64,000 nucleotides of DNA, from NCBI RefSeq assembly GCF_017875465.1, contig NZ_JAGGMQ010000001.1, positions 3,162,001 through 3,226,000 of the forward strand. Reading direction: 5' to 3'. Source of the stretch: Winslowiella toletana (GTDB lineage: Bacteria; Pseudomonadota; Gammaproteobacteria; Enterobacterales; Enterobacteriaceae). The position numbers and the translations under genes are program-made. The first letter of the stretch is position 1. The number at the start of each line of letters is the position of its first letter. Positions 31,295-40,100 of this stretch are shown here, one piece after another. The notes beneath the pieces were generated by a model. That model was not told where the DNA came from, ran no database searches, and saw nothing but the letters and a program-made list of their open reading frames with translations.

Positions 31295-31425
31295 AAAACG
31301 GAGTGTATAAGAAGCGGATGGTTTTACAACCACGATTAGCCATAAGTGTGAATGGCTTCAATAAAACGGCGCGGGCAGAAAAAAATTAAAATTTCATCTT
31401 ATTGAAAGATAATACTATTTTCTAT

Positions 31426-31438
31426 GGAGTTTCGCTCC
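31426..31438. promoter_or_regulatory. candidate nan operator 2 (between regulator and nanT)
   Basis: GGAGT-TTC-GCTCC lies inside a longer palindrome TATGGAG-TTTCG-CTCCATA (31423-31441), immediately after the regulator stop. Its centre is 144 bp from operator 1. Confidence 0.6.
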
Positions 31439-31441
31439 ATA

Positions 31442-32323
31442 CTAAATTGATCTTTGACTGACGGCCTGAGCGGTTTTGTCTTTAGTCAGCTGCGCCGCTT
31501 GCGGGTCGGCTTTGACCAGCAGGGCATAAATCAGATCCAGCACCAGCAGTTGGGCGATTTTAGTGCCGATGGAATCACCCTGTAACCGCCCCTGCCGATT
31601 ACCATTAATCAGTACATAATCGGCGTCGAGGGTAACCGGCGATCCGAGATTATGAGTCAGCGCCACCACCACCGCCCCGGCTTCTTTCGCCAGCTTCAGC
31701 GCTTTTACCGTCTCTTCCGAAGTACCGGAATGACTGATGCCAAAGGCCACATCGCCCGGCTGCATTAGCGACGCCTGCATATACATAAAGTGGTTGCTGG
31801 TCGCGGCATCAACGCGCATGCCGATGCGCATCAGCTTGGCTTTGGCGTCTTCCGCGGTAATACCGGAGGAGCCAACGCCAAACAGGCAGATGCGGTCCGC
31901 TTGTTGTAAACGGGTGACCACCTCAGCAATGGTTTTTGCCGAGATCAGGTTAAGGGTTTCCGACATCACATTGTTGATCGACGTTTGCAGCTTGGCGCCA
32001 ATCAGCAGCACATCGTCGCTCTCCTGCACGTCGGCATCCAGCAGGCCATCTTCGTTTTTCTCACGTGTGGCCACTTCAATCGCCAGATCGATCTTAAAGT
32101 CCTGAAACCCTTTATAACCAAGGGTACGGCAGAAGCGGATAATCGTCGCTTCACCGGTGCTGGTCTGGGCTGAGAATTCCGCGATAGAAAATTGCGTGAC
32201 GCTGGCCGGGTTTGCCAGCGTGTAGGCTGCAATACGCTGTGCGGAACGCGTCAGACTATTTTGTAGCGCTCCTAAGCCGTCAAGAATTTTGCCAGGCTTC
32301 CAGCGGGGGACAAGTGCAGTCAC
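31442..32323 (-). CDS. RpiR/MurR-family regulator, probable sialic acid repressor
   Basis: The 293-residue protein has an N-terminal RpiR helix-turn-helix (about 15-90, with TSTGEATIIRFCRTLGYKGF) and a C-terminal SIS sugar-isomerase-like domain (about 135-265, GVGSSGITAEDAKAKLMRIG, SHSGTSEETVKALKLAKEAG) that binds a phosphosugar. Its place between nanK and nanT suggests control of nan genes by an N-acetylmannosamine-type phosphosugar, as for the RpiR-type NanR of vibrios. E. coli NanR belongs to the unrelated GntR (FadR) family. The start is GTG 32323 after TGAGGTAATGCC. Likely targets are the GGAGT palindromes in this cluster. Confidence 0.85.
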   Translation of the reverse strand: MTALVPRWKPGKILDGLGALQNSLTRSAQRIAAYTLANPASVTQFSIAEFSAQTSTGEATIIRFCRTLGYKGFQDFKIDLAIEVATREKNEDGLLDADVQESDDVLLIGAKLQTSINNVMSETLNLISAKTIAEVVTRLQQADRICLFGVGSSGITAEDAKAKLMRIGMRVDAATSNHFMYMQASLMQPGDVAFGISHSGTSEETVKALKLAKEAGAVVVALTHNLGSPVTLDADYVLINGNRQGRLQGDSIGTKIAQLLVLDLIYALLVKADPQAAQLTKDKTAQAVSQRSI

Positions 32324-32418
32324 GGCATTACCTCATTGATCACGAAATCAGTACGGCGTGCATGATCGCACAGTTATTCTGCAGGGTGAAGGATAATGAC
32401 CGCCGGATGGGGGGGCGA

Positions 32419-33297
32419 TTAACAAAACCCCTGCGCGGCCCACAAGGCGGCGCCGAGCAGTCCGCTATCCTGGCGATGGAAAGCGGGCTGCAGCGGCGTA
32501 CGGCAGATGGCCGGCAAATGTTGCTGCGCCGCACTGACCCGCGCCAGATAACCGGGCGCCAGACCGACGCTGCCGCCAATCACCACCCGCTGAATATCCA
32601 GCGCCATGGTGATATCGGCGATCAGCCGGGCAATGGCGCTGGCCGAGCGGTCAATGATTGCGCTGGCGGGCTGATGCTGCGCGCTGGCCTGCGCGAAAAC
32701 CTCGGCAGTGGTAAGCGGCTCTGGCCACTGGCAGGTTGCCGCAGCAATGGCGGTGCCGGAAGCGATGCTCTCAACACAGCCATAGCGTCCGCAGCCGCAG
32801 AGTGGTCCCTGTAAATCCGCCAGGATATGGCCGATATGGCCGCTCAGGCCGTTATTGCCGGTCTGTAGCGTGCGGTTGAGAATAATACCGCCGCCGACGC
32901 CGGTAGATACGGTGATAAACAGCATATTATCCACATCGCTGGTTGGCAGCGCCTGATATTCCGCCCAGGCCGCGGCCTGGGCATCATTCAGCAGGGTGTA
33001 AGGCAGTTTGCTGACCTGCTCAATGGTGGTGGCCAGTGGAAAATTGGCAATTCCCCCAAGGTTAGCCGGATTTAACGCGACCAGCTTGCCCTGACGGATA
33101 ATGCCGGTTGAAGCCACTGCAATCGACGTCGCCCCGGACTGCCAGTCGCGCAGCAGCTGTTGTAAGCTGCGGGCGAACGCCGCCGCGCCGCTCCGGGGGG
33201 TGATAATCTGCTGGCGATCGCTCAGCTGCCCATTTTTATCAACCAGCGCCGACGCAATTTTGCTGCCGCCAATATCCACAGCCAGACATTTTCCCAT
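32419..33297 (-). CDS. nanK: N-acetylmannosamine kinase (ROK family)
   Basis: The 292-residue kinase phosphorylates ManNAc to ManNAc-6-phosphate in sialic acid breakdown. The ATP loop is [10 protein letters not shown]. The catalytic Asp is D105 (LLNDAQAAA). The ROK zinc site H157, C167, C169, C174 ([13 protein letters not shown]) is complete. Length and features match E. coli NanK. It is divergent from nanE across a 148-base control region carrying two or three GGAGT motifs. Confidence 0.95.
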   Translation of the reverse strand: MGKCLAVDIGGSKIASALVDKNGQLSDRQQIITPRSGAAAFARSLQQLLRDWQSGATSIAVASTGIIRQGKLVALNPANLGGIANFPLATTIEQVSKLPYTLLNDAQAAAWAEYQALPTSDVDNMLFITVSTGVGGGIILNRTLQTGNNGLSGHIGHILADLQGPLCGCGRYGCVESIASGTAIAAATCQWPEPLTTAEVFAQASAQHQPASAIIDRSASAIARLIADITMALDIQRVVIGGSVGLAPGYLARVSAAQQHLPAICRTPLQPAFHRQDSGLLGAALWAAQGFC

Positions 33298-33364
33298 GGT
33301 TGCTGCCTTATCGATGAAGCCATTCAGTGGCAGAAAAGATAAACTCCATTTAAAGTAATTAAAA

Positions 33365-33377
33365 GGAGTTTTGCTTC
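33365..33377. promoter_or_regulatory. candidate nan operator 3 (nanK-nanE divergent region)
   Basis: GGAGT-TTT-GCTTC is an imperfect copy of the palindrome at 31282. An ACTCCAT half-site lies 20 bases upstream. Confidence 0.55.
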
Positions 33378-33403
33378 ATTGGGCTGGACGTCTGTTGTTT
33401 TGT

Positions 33404-33416
33404 GGAGTAAAACTTC
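33404..33416. promoter_or_regulatory. candidate nan operator 4 (before nanE)
   Basis: GGAGT-AAA-ACTTC differs from operator 1 at a single base. It lies 39 bp from operator 3 (centre to centre) and 30 bases before the nanE start. A partial copy, GGAGT-TAA-AGCC, overlaps the nanE ribosome site at 33434. Confidence 0.6.
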
Positions 33417-33445
33417 AATTAATATTTTGTTATGGAGTTAAAGCC

Positions 33446-34123
33446 ATGTCGTCTGTTGCCTCGCTGAAAAAACGCTTTCACCACGGCTTAATTGTCTCCT
33501 GCCAGCCGGTAGCGGGTAGTCCGATGGATAACCCGCAGCTGGTGGCGGCGATGGCCGCTGCGGCAGTGCAGGGGGGCGCCGTCGCCTTGCGCATTGAGGG
33601 TATCGACAATCTGCGCGCGGTGCGTCAGGTCACCGATGTGCCAGTTATCGGAATTATTAAACGCGACCTGCCGGATACCCCGATTCGCATTACACCCTGG
33701 CTGAGCGATATCGATCAGCTAAGCGCGGCGGGGGCCGATATTATTGCTTTTGATGCCACCTGGCGTGCGCGCCCGTGCAGCGTAAAGGCACTGTATCAGC
33801 GTGTGCGTGACAATCAGCGTCTGACAATGGCGGATTGCGCCACCTTTGATGAGGGGATCGCCGCGCAGCAGATGGGCATTGATTTTATTGGCACCACGCT
33901 TTCCGGTTATACCGGCGGTGAGATACCCGCCTTGCCCGATATTGCGCTGGTCAGCGATCTTGCGCAGGCCGGTGCTTGTGTGATTGCCGAAGGGCGCTAT
34001 AACGCGCCGGATCTGGCCGCGGCTGCCATCAGCGCCGGTGCGCTGGCGGTCACCGTTGGTTCAGCCATCACCCGAATTGAACATATTTGCGGCTGGTTTA
34101 CCGCCGCCATCCAGCAGGCCTGA
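33446..34123 (+). CDS. nanE: N-acetylmannosamine-6-phosphate 2-epimerase
   Basis: The 225-residue TIM-barrel enzyme converts ManNAc-6-phosphate to GlcNAc-6-phosphate. Family blocks are visible: [67 protein letters not shown] and VIAEGRYN. The frame is open to 33371, but ATG 33446 after TATGGAGTTAAAGCC gives the family start. nanA follows 25 bases downstream. The two form a plus-strand operon divergent from nanK. Confidence 0.96.
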   Translation: MSSVASLKKRFHHGLIVSCQPVAGSPMDNPQLVAAMAAAAVQGGAVALRIEGIDNLRAVRQVTDVPVIGIIKRDLPDTPIRITPWLSDIDQLSAAGADIIAFDATWRARPCSVKALYQRVRDNQRLTMADCATFDEGIAAQQMGIDFIGTTLSGYTGGEIPALPDIALVSDLAQAGACVIAEGRYNAPDLAAAAISAGALAVTVGSAITRIEHICGWFTAAIQQA

Positions 34124-34148
34124 GTGGCCTGAGTGAAGAGGAGAAACC

Positions 34149-35039
34149 ATGAGTAAGTTAACCGGCTTGATTGCTGCCCCCCATACCCCTTTCGACGAGC
34201 AGGGTGCGGTAAATTATCCTGCTATCGATAAGATTGCCGCCCATCTGATTGATGACGGCATCAAAGGCGTTTATGTCCTGGGCACGACCGGCGAAGGTTT
34301 GCACTGTTCAGTCAGTGAGCGTAAGCAGATTGCCCGGCGATGGGTCGATGCTGCAGGCGGCGAACTGGCTATCACGCTGCACACCGGTGCGCTCAGTGTG
34401 GCCGATGCGGTTGAGTTGTCACAGCATGCCGAGACCCTCGACATTTTCGCCACGTCGGCGATTGGTCCCTGCTTTTTTAAACCCGGCAGCGTTGCCGATT
34501 TAGTGGCTTATTGTCAGGCGATTGCCGCTGCGGCGCCGTCAAAAGGCTTTTATTATTACCATTCCGGCATGTCCGGGCTGAACCTCGATATGGAGCAGTT
34601 TTTATTACAGGCAGAGTCCGCCATTCCAAACCTGAGCGGCATTAAATTTAACAGCCCGGATCTGTATGAGTATCAGCGCTGCCTGCGCGTCAGCGGTGGC
34701 AAATTTGATATTCCGTTTGGTGTTGACGAGCATCTGCCGGGTGGACTGGCGGTCGGCGCCATCGGTGCAGTGGGCAGTACCTATAACTATGCCGCACCGC
34801 TGTTCCAGAGCATTATCAGCGACTTTAACGCGGGCCGTCATGCTGCGGTGATTGCGCAGATGGACCGGGTGGTGGCGCTGATTCGGGTGCTGGTCGAATT
34901 TGGTGGTGTGGCGGCAGGTAAAGCGGCGATGCAACTGCATGGTATTAATGCTGGCAACCCACGCTTGCCGCTGCGCGCGCTAACCTCTGAGCAGAAGCAG
35001 ACAGTGACGCGGCGCATGGCTGAAGCGTTAGGTCGATGA
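34149..35039 (+). CDS. nanA: N-acetylneuraminate lyase
   Basis: The 296-residue aldolase splits N-acetylneuraminate into ManNAc and pyruvate. The DHDPS-type motif GTTGEG (45-50) binds the pyruvate carboxylate. Y137 (FYYYH) and the Schiff-base lysine K166 (GIKFNSPDLY) form the active site. Length and sequence agree with E. coli NanA. The ATG follows GAAGAGGAGAAACC. With NanT, NanK and NanE this completes uptake and breakdown to GlcNAc-6-phosphate. nagA/nagB are not in this window. Confidence 0.96.
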   Translation: MSKLTGLIAAPHTPFDEQGAVNYPAIDKIAAHLIDDGIKGVYVLGTTGEGLHCSVSERKQIARRWVDAAGGELAITLHTGALSVADAVELSQHAETLDIFATSAIGPCFFKPGSVADLVAYCQAIAAAAPSKGFYYYHSGMSGLNLDMEQFLLQAESAIPNLSGIKFNSPDLYEYQRCLRVSGGKFDIPFGVDEHLPGGLAVGAIGAVGSTYNYAAPLFQSIISDFNAGRHAAVIAQMDRVVALIRVLVEFGGVAAGKAAMQLHGINAGNPRLPLRALTSEQKQTVTRRMAEALGR

Positions 35040-35048
35040 TACGTTAGT

Positions 35049-35084
35049 AAAGGCGAGCCTGCCGGTAGCAAACGGCTCGCCTTT
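35049..35084 (+). terminator. terminator of nanEA
   Basis: A perfect 11-bp stem AAAGGCGAGCC (35049-35059) / GGCTCGCCTTT (35074-35084) with a 14-base loop, 10 bases after nanA. The T run is short. Confidence 0.65.
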
Positions 35085-35270
35085 GCGACGGCGAAAAACA
35101 TTGTGGCGCAAGCTCCACAATACTGAAGCTCCGCCTCCCTCCTGTTATCCAGCCATTCAATATCACTCCTTTATATTCAGTCAGCTGGATAGAGAGGCAG
35201 AGATCACTCTTTCGTAATCTATAATGATCAAAGCTAAGGCATTTGCTGGGAAGCATGGAGTCGCCTTGCT

Positions 35271-36527
35271 ATGAAAACCAGAATGATACTGATTGGCTGG
35301 CTGGCGTTTGTCTGCTGCGATTTCGCATTAGCGATGCTGAGCCTGCAGGTCCGGGATGTCTGGAGCTTATCGTCGTTAGTCTGGTTCCCGGCCGGACTGC
35401 TGCTGGGGGTAGTTTGCGCGCTGCCGGTGCGCTACTGGCTGGCGTGGCTGCTGAGTGCTGCGTTAATGCATCTGGTCGCCAGTCAGCTGTATGGCCGTCC
35501 GGTCAACGTCTCCTTAATCTTCTGTGGTTTCGATGTATTGTTGCTGATGGTGACGGCGCTGATCTGGCAATTCTATTATGGCGCTATGTATCGTCCCAGT
35601 CGCCCGCGCGACATTCTTGCCCTGGCGCTGTTGTGTGGCATCAGCGGCGTTGCCGAACGACTGATCACCACCTGGGCGCTGTTTCTGCTGGATTATCCAA
35701 TCGATCAGTCACTTTCACTGCTGTCTATGGGCGGCTATGTGCTGAGTTATCTGCCGTTAACCTTTTTTGTGCTGTGGCTGGTGACTATCGGCAGTGAACC
35801 GCAGGGGGATATCTGGCTATGGCTGCTGGCTTTCGGCATGTTGCTGGCGCAGCTGATGCTGTTTTTCGCTCCGGTCAGCAGCAGCGAGGAGCTGCGCTGG
35901 CAGGATCTGGCGCTGATGTTTTCGTTTGCATTGCCGCTACTGCTGGCGATGCGTGGCGATCTGCTGCTGCTCAGTATTTTCCTTTCCCTTAGCGTGGTCA
36001 GCGTGGTGGGGGCGACTCTGTTTGGTCAGGGACCCTTTTATCATCCGCAGCGCAATGTGCAACAGGATGTACTGCTGGCGACCTGGTACTGCGCCGCCTT
36101 TAGTCTGCCAGCGCTGCTGTGCGCCAGCTGGATTAGCCAGCGCTATGCGCAGCTGGCCCGTCACCAGTGGCGCGAACAGTTAATGGATACGGTATTGCAG
36201 CAGGGGTGGTTCCACCGTTTTCAGCTCAACAGTGCGGGCGCCATCAGCTGGCGTTATCAGAGCCGCTGGCAGGATACCAGCCATGCGCCAGCTTACTGGT
36301 CGCAATTTATCGCCTGGCTGCATCCGGAAGATCGACAGGCAGTTGAGCAGCTAAAGGCCTCTGCGCCGCAGATCCCGCAAGTGCTGGCGGTACGGCTGGC
36401 TGATGTCAGTGGCCAGTTTCACCGCACGACTATGGCGCTGATTGCCTGTCGCAAGGGAAATCAATTGTGGTTTGAAGGGGTGCTGTTTCCTGACGCGCAG
36501 ACAGCGTCCGTGCGGAGGCCGTCATGA
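35271..36527 (+). CDS. MASE1-like integral membrane sensor without kinase domain
   Basis: The 418-residue protein has about eight hydrophobic segments in residues 1-290, with MASE1-like features (WFPAGLLLGVVCALPVRYW near the start). It ends in a soluble region of about 120 residues (WFHRFQLNSAGAISWRYQS, FIAWLHPEDRQAVEQL) that looks like a PAS-type fold. No kinase, cyclase or phosphodiesterase domain follows. Its stop overlaps the response-regulator start by 4 bases (ATGA), so sensor, regulator and hybrid kinase form one operon. It may pass a membrane signal to the kinase, but this is inference. ATG 35271 was chosen with GGAG about 11 bases upstream. Confidence 0.7.
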   Translation: MKTRMILIGWLAFVCCDFALAMLSLQVRDVWSLSSLVWFPAGLLLGVVCALPVRYWLAWLLSAALMHLVASQLYGRPVNVSLIFCGFDVLLLMVTALIWQFYYGAMYRPSRPRDILALALLCGISGVAERLITTWALFLLDYPIDQSLSLLSMGGYVLSYLPLTFFVLWLVTIGSEPQGDIWLWLLAFGMLLAQLMLFFAPVSSSEELRWQDLALMFSFALPLLLAMRGDLLLLSIFLSLSVVSVVGATLFGQGPFYHPQRNVQQDVLLATWYCAAFSLPALLCASWISQRYAQLARHQWREQLMDTVLQQGWFHRFQLNSAGAISWRYQSRWQDTSHAPAYWSQFIAWLHPEDRQAVEQLKASAPQIPQVLAVRLADVSGQFHRTTMALIACRKGNQLWFEGVLFPDAQTASVRRPS

Positions 36528-37150
36528 GTATTCGCGTAATTGTTGCCGACGACCATCCGGTGTTTTTGCTGGGTTTACGCGGTGTATTAGCCTCGTTGCC
36601 AGAGGATTACCAAATCGTCGCCGAAGCACATGATGTCAGTGCCCTGTTTGCGCAGCTGGCGCTGCATCCGGTGGAAATGCTGATTACCGATCTTAATATG
36701 CCGGGCGACCAGCAGGTTGATGGGGTGCGAATGATTGGCCGGGTGCGCCAGCTCTATCCCAATCTGACTATCGTGGTGATTACCATGCTGAGTGACCCGC
36801 GCATCCTTGAGCTGCTGACTCGCTATCGGGTAAAGGCCGTTCTGAATAAAAGCAGTCTGTCGCAGGAACTGGCTGATGGTCTGCGCAGCCAGCAACCGGA
36901 AGACCAGCCGTGGCTGAGCGATGTGTTCCGCAGCGATCCGTTGCAGCAGATTGAAAAGGCGCTAAGCGCAAAAGAGCTGGAGGTTTTGCGGCTGATTGGT
37001 CAGGGGTTAAGTGTTAACGATATCGCCGCGCGCCTGTACCGTACCAAGCAGACCATCAGCGCGCAAAAGCTGAGCGCAATGAGAAAGCTGGGGCTGGAAA
37101 ATGATGCCGCGCTCTGGCGCTATCTTAATCAGACTGGACTGGGGCAGTAG
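36524..37150 (+). CDS. RcsB/EvgA-like response regulator (LuxR/NarL type)
   Basis: The 208-residue protein has a receiver domain with acidic pocket D9-D10 (IVADDHP), phosphoacceptor D56 (LITDLNMPG) and an intact switch lysine (AVLNKSS). The C-terminal GerE helix-turn-helix (about 142-200) reads SAKELEVLRLIGQGLSVNDI followed by a recognition helix similar to that of RcsB (TISAQKLSAMRKLGLENDAA). The PGDQQVDG insert after the phosphoacceptor also recalls RcsB. It lies between the membrane sensor (4-base overlap) and the hybrid kinase (2-base gap), which is almost certainly its phosphodonor. Confidence 0.9.
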   Translation: MSIRVIVADDHPVFLLGLRGVLASLPEDYQIVAEAHDVSALFAQLALHPVEMLITDLNMPGDQQVDGVRMIGRVRQLYPNLTIVVITMLSDPRILELLTRYRVKAVLNKSSLSQELADGLRSQQPEDQPWLSDVFRSDPLQQIEKALSAKELEVLRLIGQGLSVNDIAARLYRTKQTISAQKLSAMRKLGLENDAALWRYLNQTGLGQ

Positions 37151-37152
37151 CC

Positions 37153-40100
37153 ATGTTGCGCCCGCACTGGTGGTGGTTATGGCTGATTTTTCCGCCATGG
37201 GCGCTGGCGCTGGCGGCGGAACCTGCTGCTGAGCAGGTGGAGGGGCGGCGTGTGGAGATCTGGTCGAATATGACCAGTGAAGCAATGACCCCCGCCGCCA
37301 GCCATGGTCGGGTGCTGCCTCACTATCCGGTGCTGAAAGTGGGACTGTTTTGCTGTTCTGCGGCGCCGCTGCAAACGCTGCGCTGGGACGGCAAGCTGGA
37401 GGGTTTATATCCGGATTATCTGCGCCTGCTGTCGGTGGTGCTGAAGCGTCCGGTGGAAGCCCGGCTGTATAACAGCTGGCCGCAGGCGTATCAGGCGTTG
37501 CAGCGTGGCGATATCCAGTTGCTGGCTCAGTCCGATTTTGCCGTCGCAGATGCGAACAACAATCGCACCGATCCGATTCTGGTCCAGCCGCTGATGCTGA
37601 TGGTGCGCAAAAGTAATCAGAATACGCCACTTGCTGAGCTGCATATTGTAACTGCACCGGATATTAATCCGGCGCTGCTTGCACATCTGCGCAGCCGCTA
37701 TCCGCAGCTTACCGTCGCCAGCAGCCAGCAACAGGGGGTACAGGCGGTCGTCAGCCATCAGGCCGATGCCTGGCTGGATGGTCAAAGTCAGATCGCCTGG
37801 TATAGCGCGCTGCGACCCCAGTCCGGGCTGGTTTACCGCCGTGATGCGCAGCTGGAAGAGTTATTGTACGGCTTTGTCGGACGTCAGGGGGATGGGGTGG
37901 TAGAAGCGGTTGATGCCATTCTGACCGGCATTCCGCACGCCCTTAAAAATGAGATTTACCAGCGCTGGATATCGGGCCTGGCGCAGGGCTATCACAGCAA
38001 TGGCCCGCCATTCAGCCAGCAGGAGATTGACTGGATTAAGCAGCATCCGGTGATCAATGTGGCGGTGGATATTGATACTCCACCATATTCGTTTGTTAAT
38101 AAAAACGATGAGATCACCGGGCTGGATATCGATATTTTGCAACTGCTGGCGGAAAAGAGCGGGCTGAATTTCAATTTTATTCCGGCCTCTGGTCCGCCAG
38201 AGGTGGAAAAAGTGTTGCGCGCGGAGAAGGCGCAGATGACGCCGTCGCTGATGGACTCGCAGGCGCGACGCGGCTGGCTGACGTTTAGCGATCCCTGGGG
38301 GACGATAGAGTGGGTGATGATCACTCGCAACGAACACAGTGCGCCTTTTACGTTGCAGCAGTTAAACCATAAACGGGTGGCGATCCAGCGTGGTCATGCG
38401 TTGCTGTCAGCGATGCAGTTCTATCCACAGATGTCGATCGTCGAAGCAGCGACAGTGCCAGAGGCGGTCGATATGATGCTGGCGGGCGCGGTCGATGCAA
38501 CGTTTGCCAGTCTCGGCAGCGCCAACTATTTGCAATCCAGCCGCTATGGCAACCGTATTATTGTGCAGACACTGGATAATACGTTGCAGCCGGAGCGATT
38601 CGCGGTGCTGCCCGCTTACCCACAGTTAACCAGCATTCTGAATAAAGGCATTGCCAGCCTGTCGCCGAATGAACTGCGCGCGCTTAAGATCCACTGGTTT
38701 TCCGTCGCCAATCTCGCCTCTTACAACAGTCAGTTGCCGCCCTGGGTGATGCTATGGGGCGTGGCGCTGCTGGTGATTGCTTTAAGCTCGATATTCTGGG
38801 GCAGTTATCTGGCGCGCCAGATCGGCAGACGTAAAAAAGCGGAGTACCGCTTGCAGGAACTGCTGGCCTACTGGGAAATCCTGTTTAATAACGTACCGAC
38901 GCCAATGTTTGTCTGTGCTGCCGATATGATCGTCACCGCCGCTAACCAGCATTTCTGCCAGGCGACGGGGCTGCGTGGTCAGGAGGTGCTCGGACGCGAT
39001 CTCTTAACCCTGCATTTTCTTACGGCGGCCGATAAGCAGGAGGTGCGCGGGATTTTTCTGCGCTGTCTGTCTGGGGATCCGGCGCATTTCTCCGATCGTA
39101 TCCTGCATTTGCAGGGTAAGGAGCGGGAAGGGTATTTATGGTTTGAGGGCTACCATAATCCTGCTGGCGTGATGCTGGGCGTGATTGGCGGCTGGTTTGA
39201 TGTGACGGAGCGTAAATCACTGGCGCGCGAGCTGCTGCTGGCGCGTGATAAGGCTGAGCTGGCCAGCCAGGAAAAATCGGCATTTCTGGCGCGCATGAGC
39301 CATGAAATTCGCACCCCGCTGCATGCCATTATCGGCATTCTGGAACTGGCGGTAAAACAGCGGCCGGAGCAGGAGAACCCGCTGCGCATTGCCTGGCAGG
39401 CCGCTGACTCGCTGCAGGGCATTATTGGCGATGTACTGGATTTTTCTAAAATCGAAGCGGGCAGCATTGATATCAGGTTACAACCGACGCGTCTGGAAAC
39501 TTTGCTGGAGAGCTGTGCCGCCACTTTTCGCTTGCGTGCTGAAGAGAAAGGGCTGGCGTTACAGGCCCTGCTGCGACTTCCCGCAGCAACTGCGCACTGG
39601 CTGGATGGCGCACGCCTGACCCAGGTGGTGAATAATCTGCTACTGAACGCGATTAAATTTACTGAAAAGGGCGAGATTCAGCTGCGCGCCAGCGCCCGCT
39701 ATCTGCACAATGAGGATCGTGATGAGGTCACTATTGAGGTGGAAGACAGCGGTTGCGGTATTCCCGCAGAGATGTATCAGGCGGTTTTGCAACCCTGGGT
39801 ACGGGCCGAAAGCGCCGATGCAGTGCCCGGTAGCGGTCTGGGGTTACCGATCTCCGCCCGGCTGATTAACCTGATGGGCGGCACGCTGACGCTTGGCGCC
39901 AGTGATTCCGGCGGCGTCAGAGTGAATATTTTGTTGTCATTGCAACGCGCCGAACCGGATCTGCTGGCCAATCCTGCGCTGCCGGACAGCGGGCTGCGGG
40001 CAGAGAGTGAGTCGCTGAATATTCTGGTGGTGGATGATTTGCCGGTGAATTTACATGTTCTGGCGCTGCAATTTGCTTCGTCCGGCCATTATGTCGAGCT

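Noticed and set aside
35243..35797. 184-codon plus-strand frame overlapping the MASE1-like sensor
   Set aside because: The sensor frame is longer, has coherent membrane segments and couples to the regulator. The overlapping frame has no domain.
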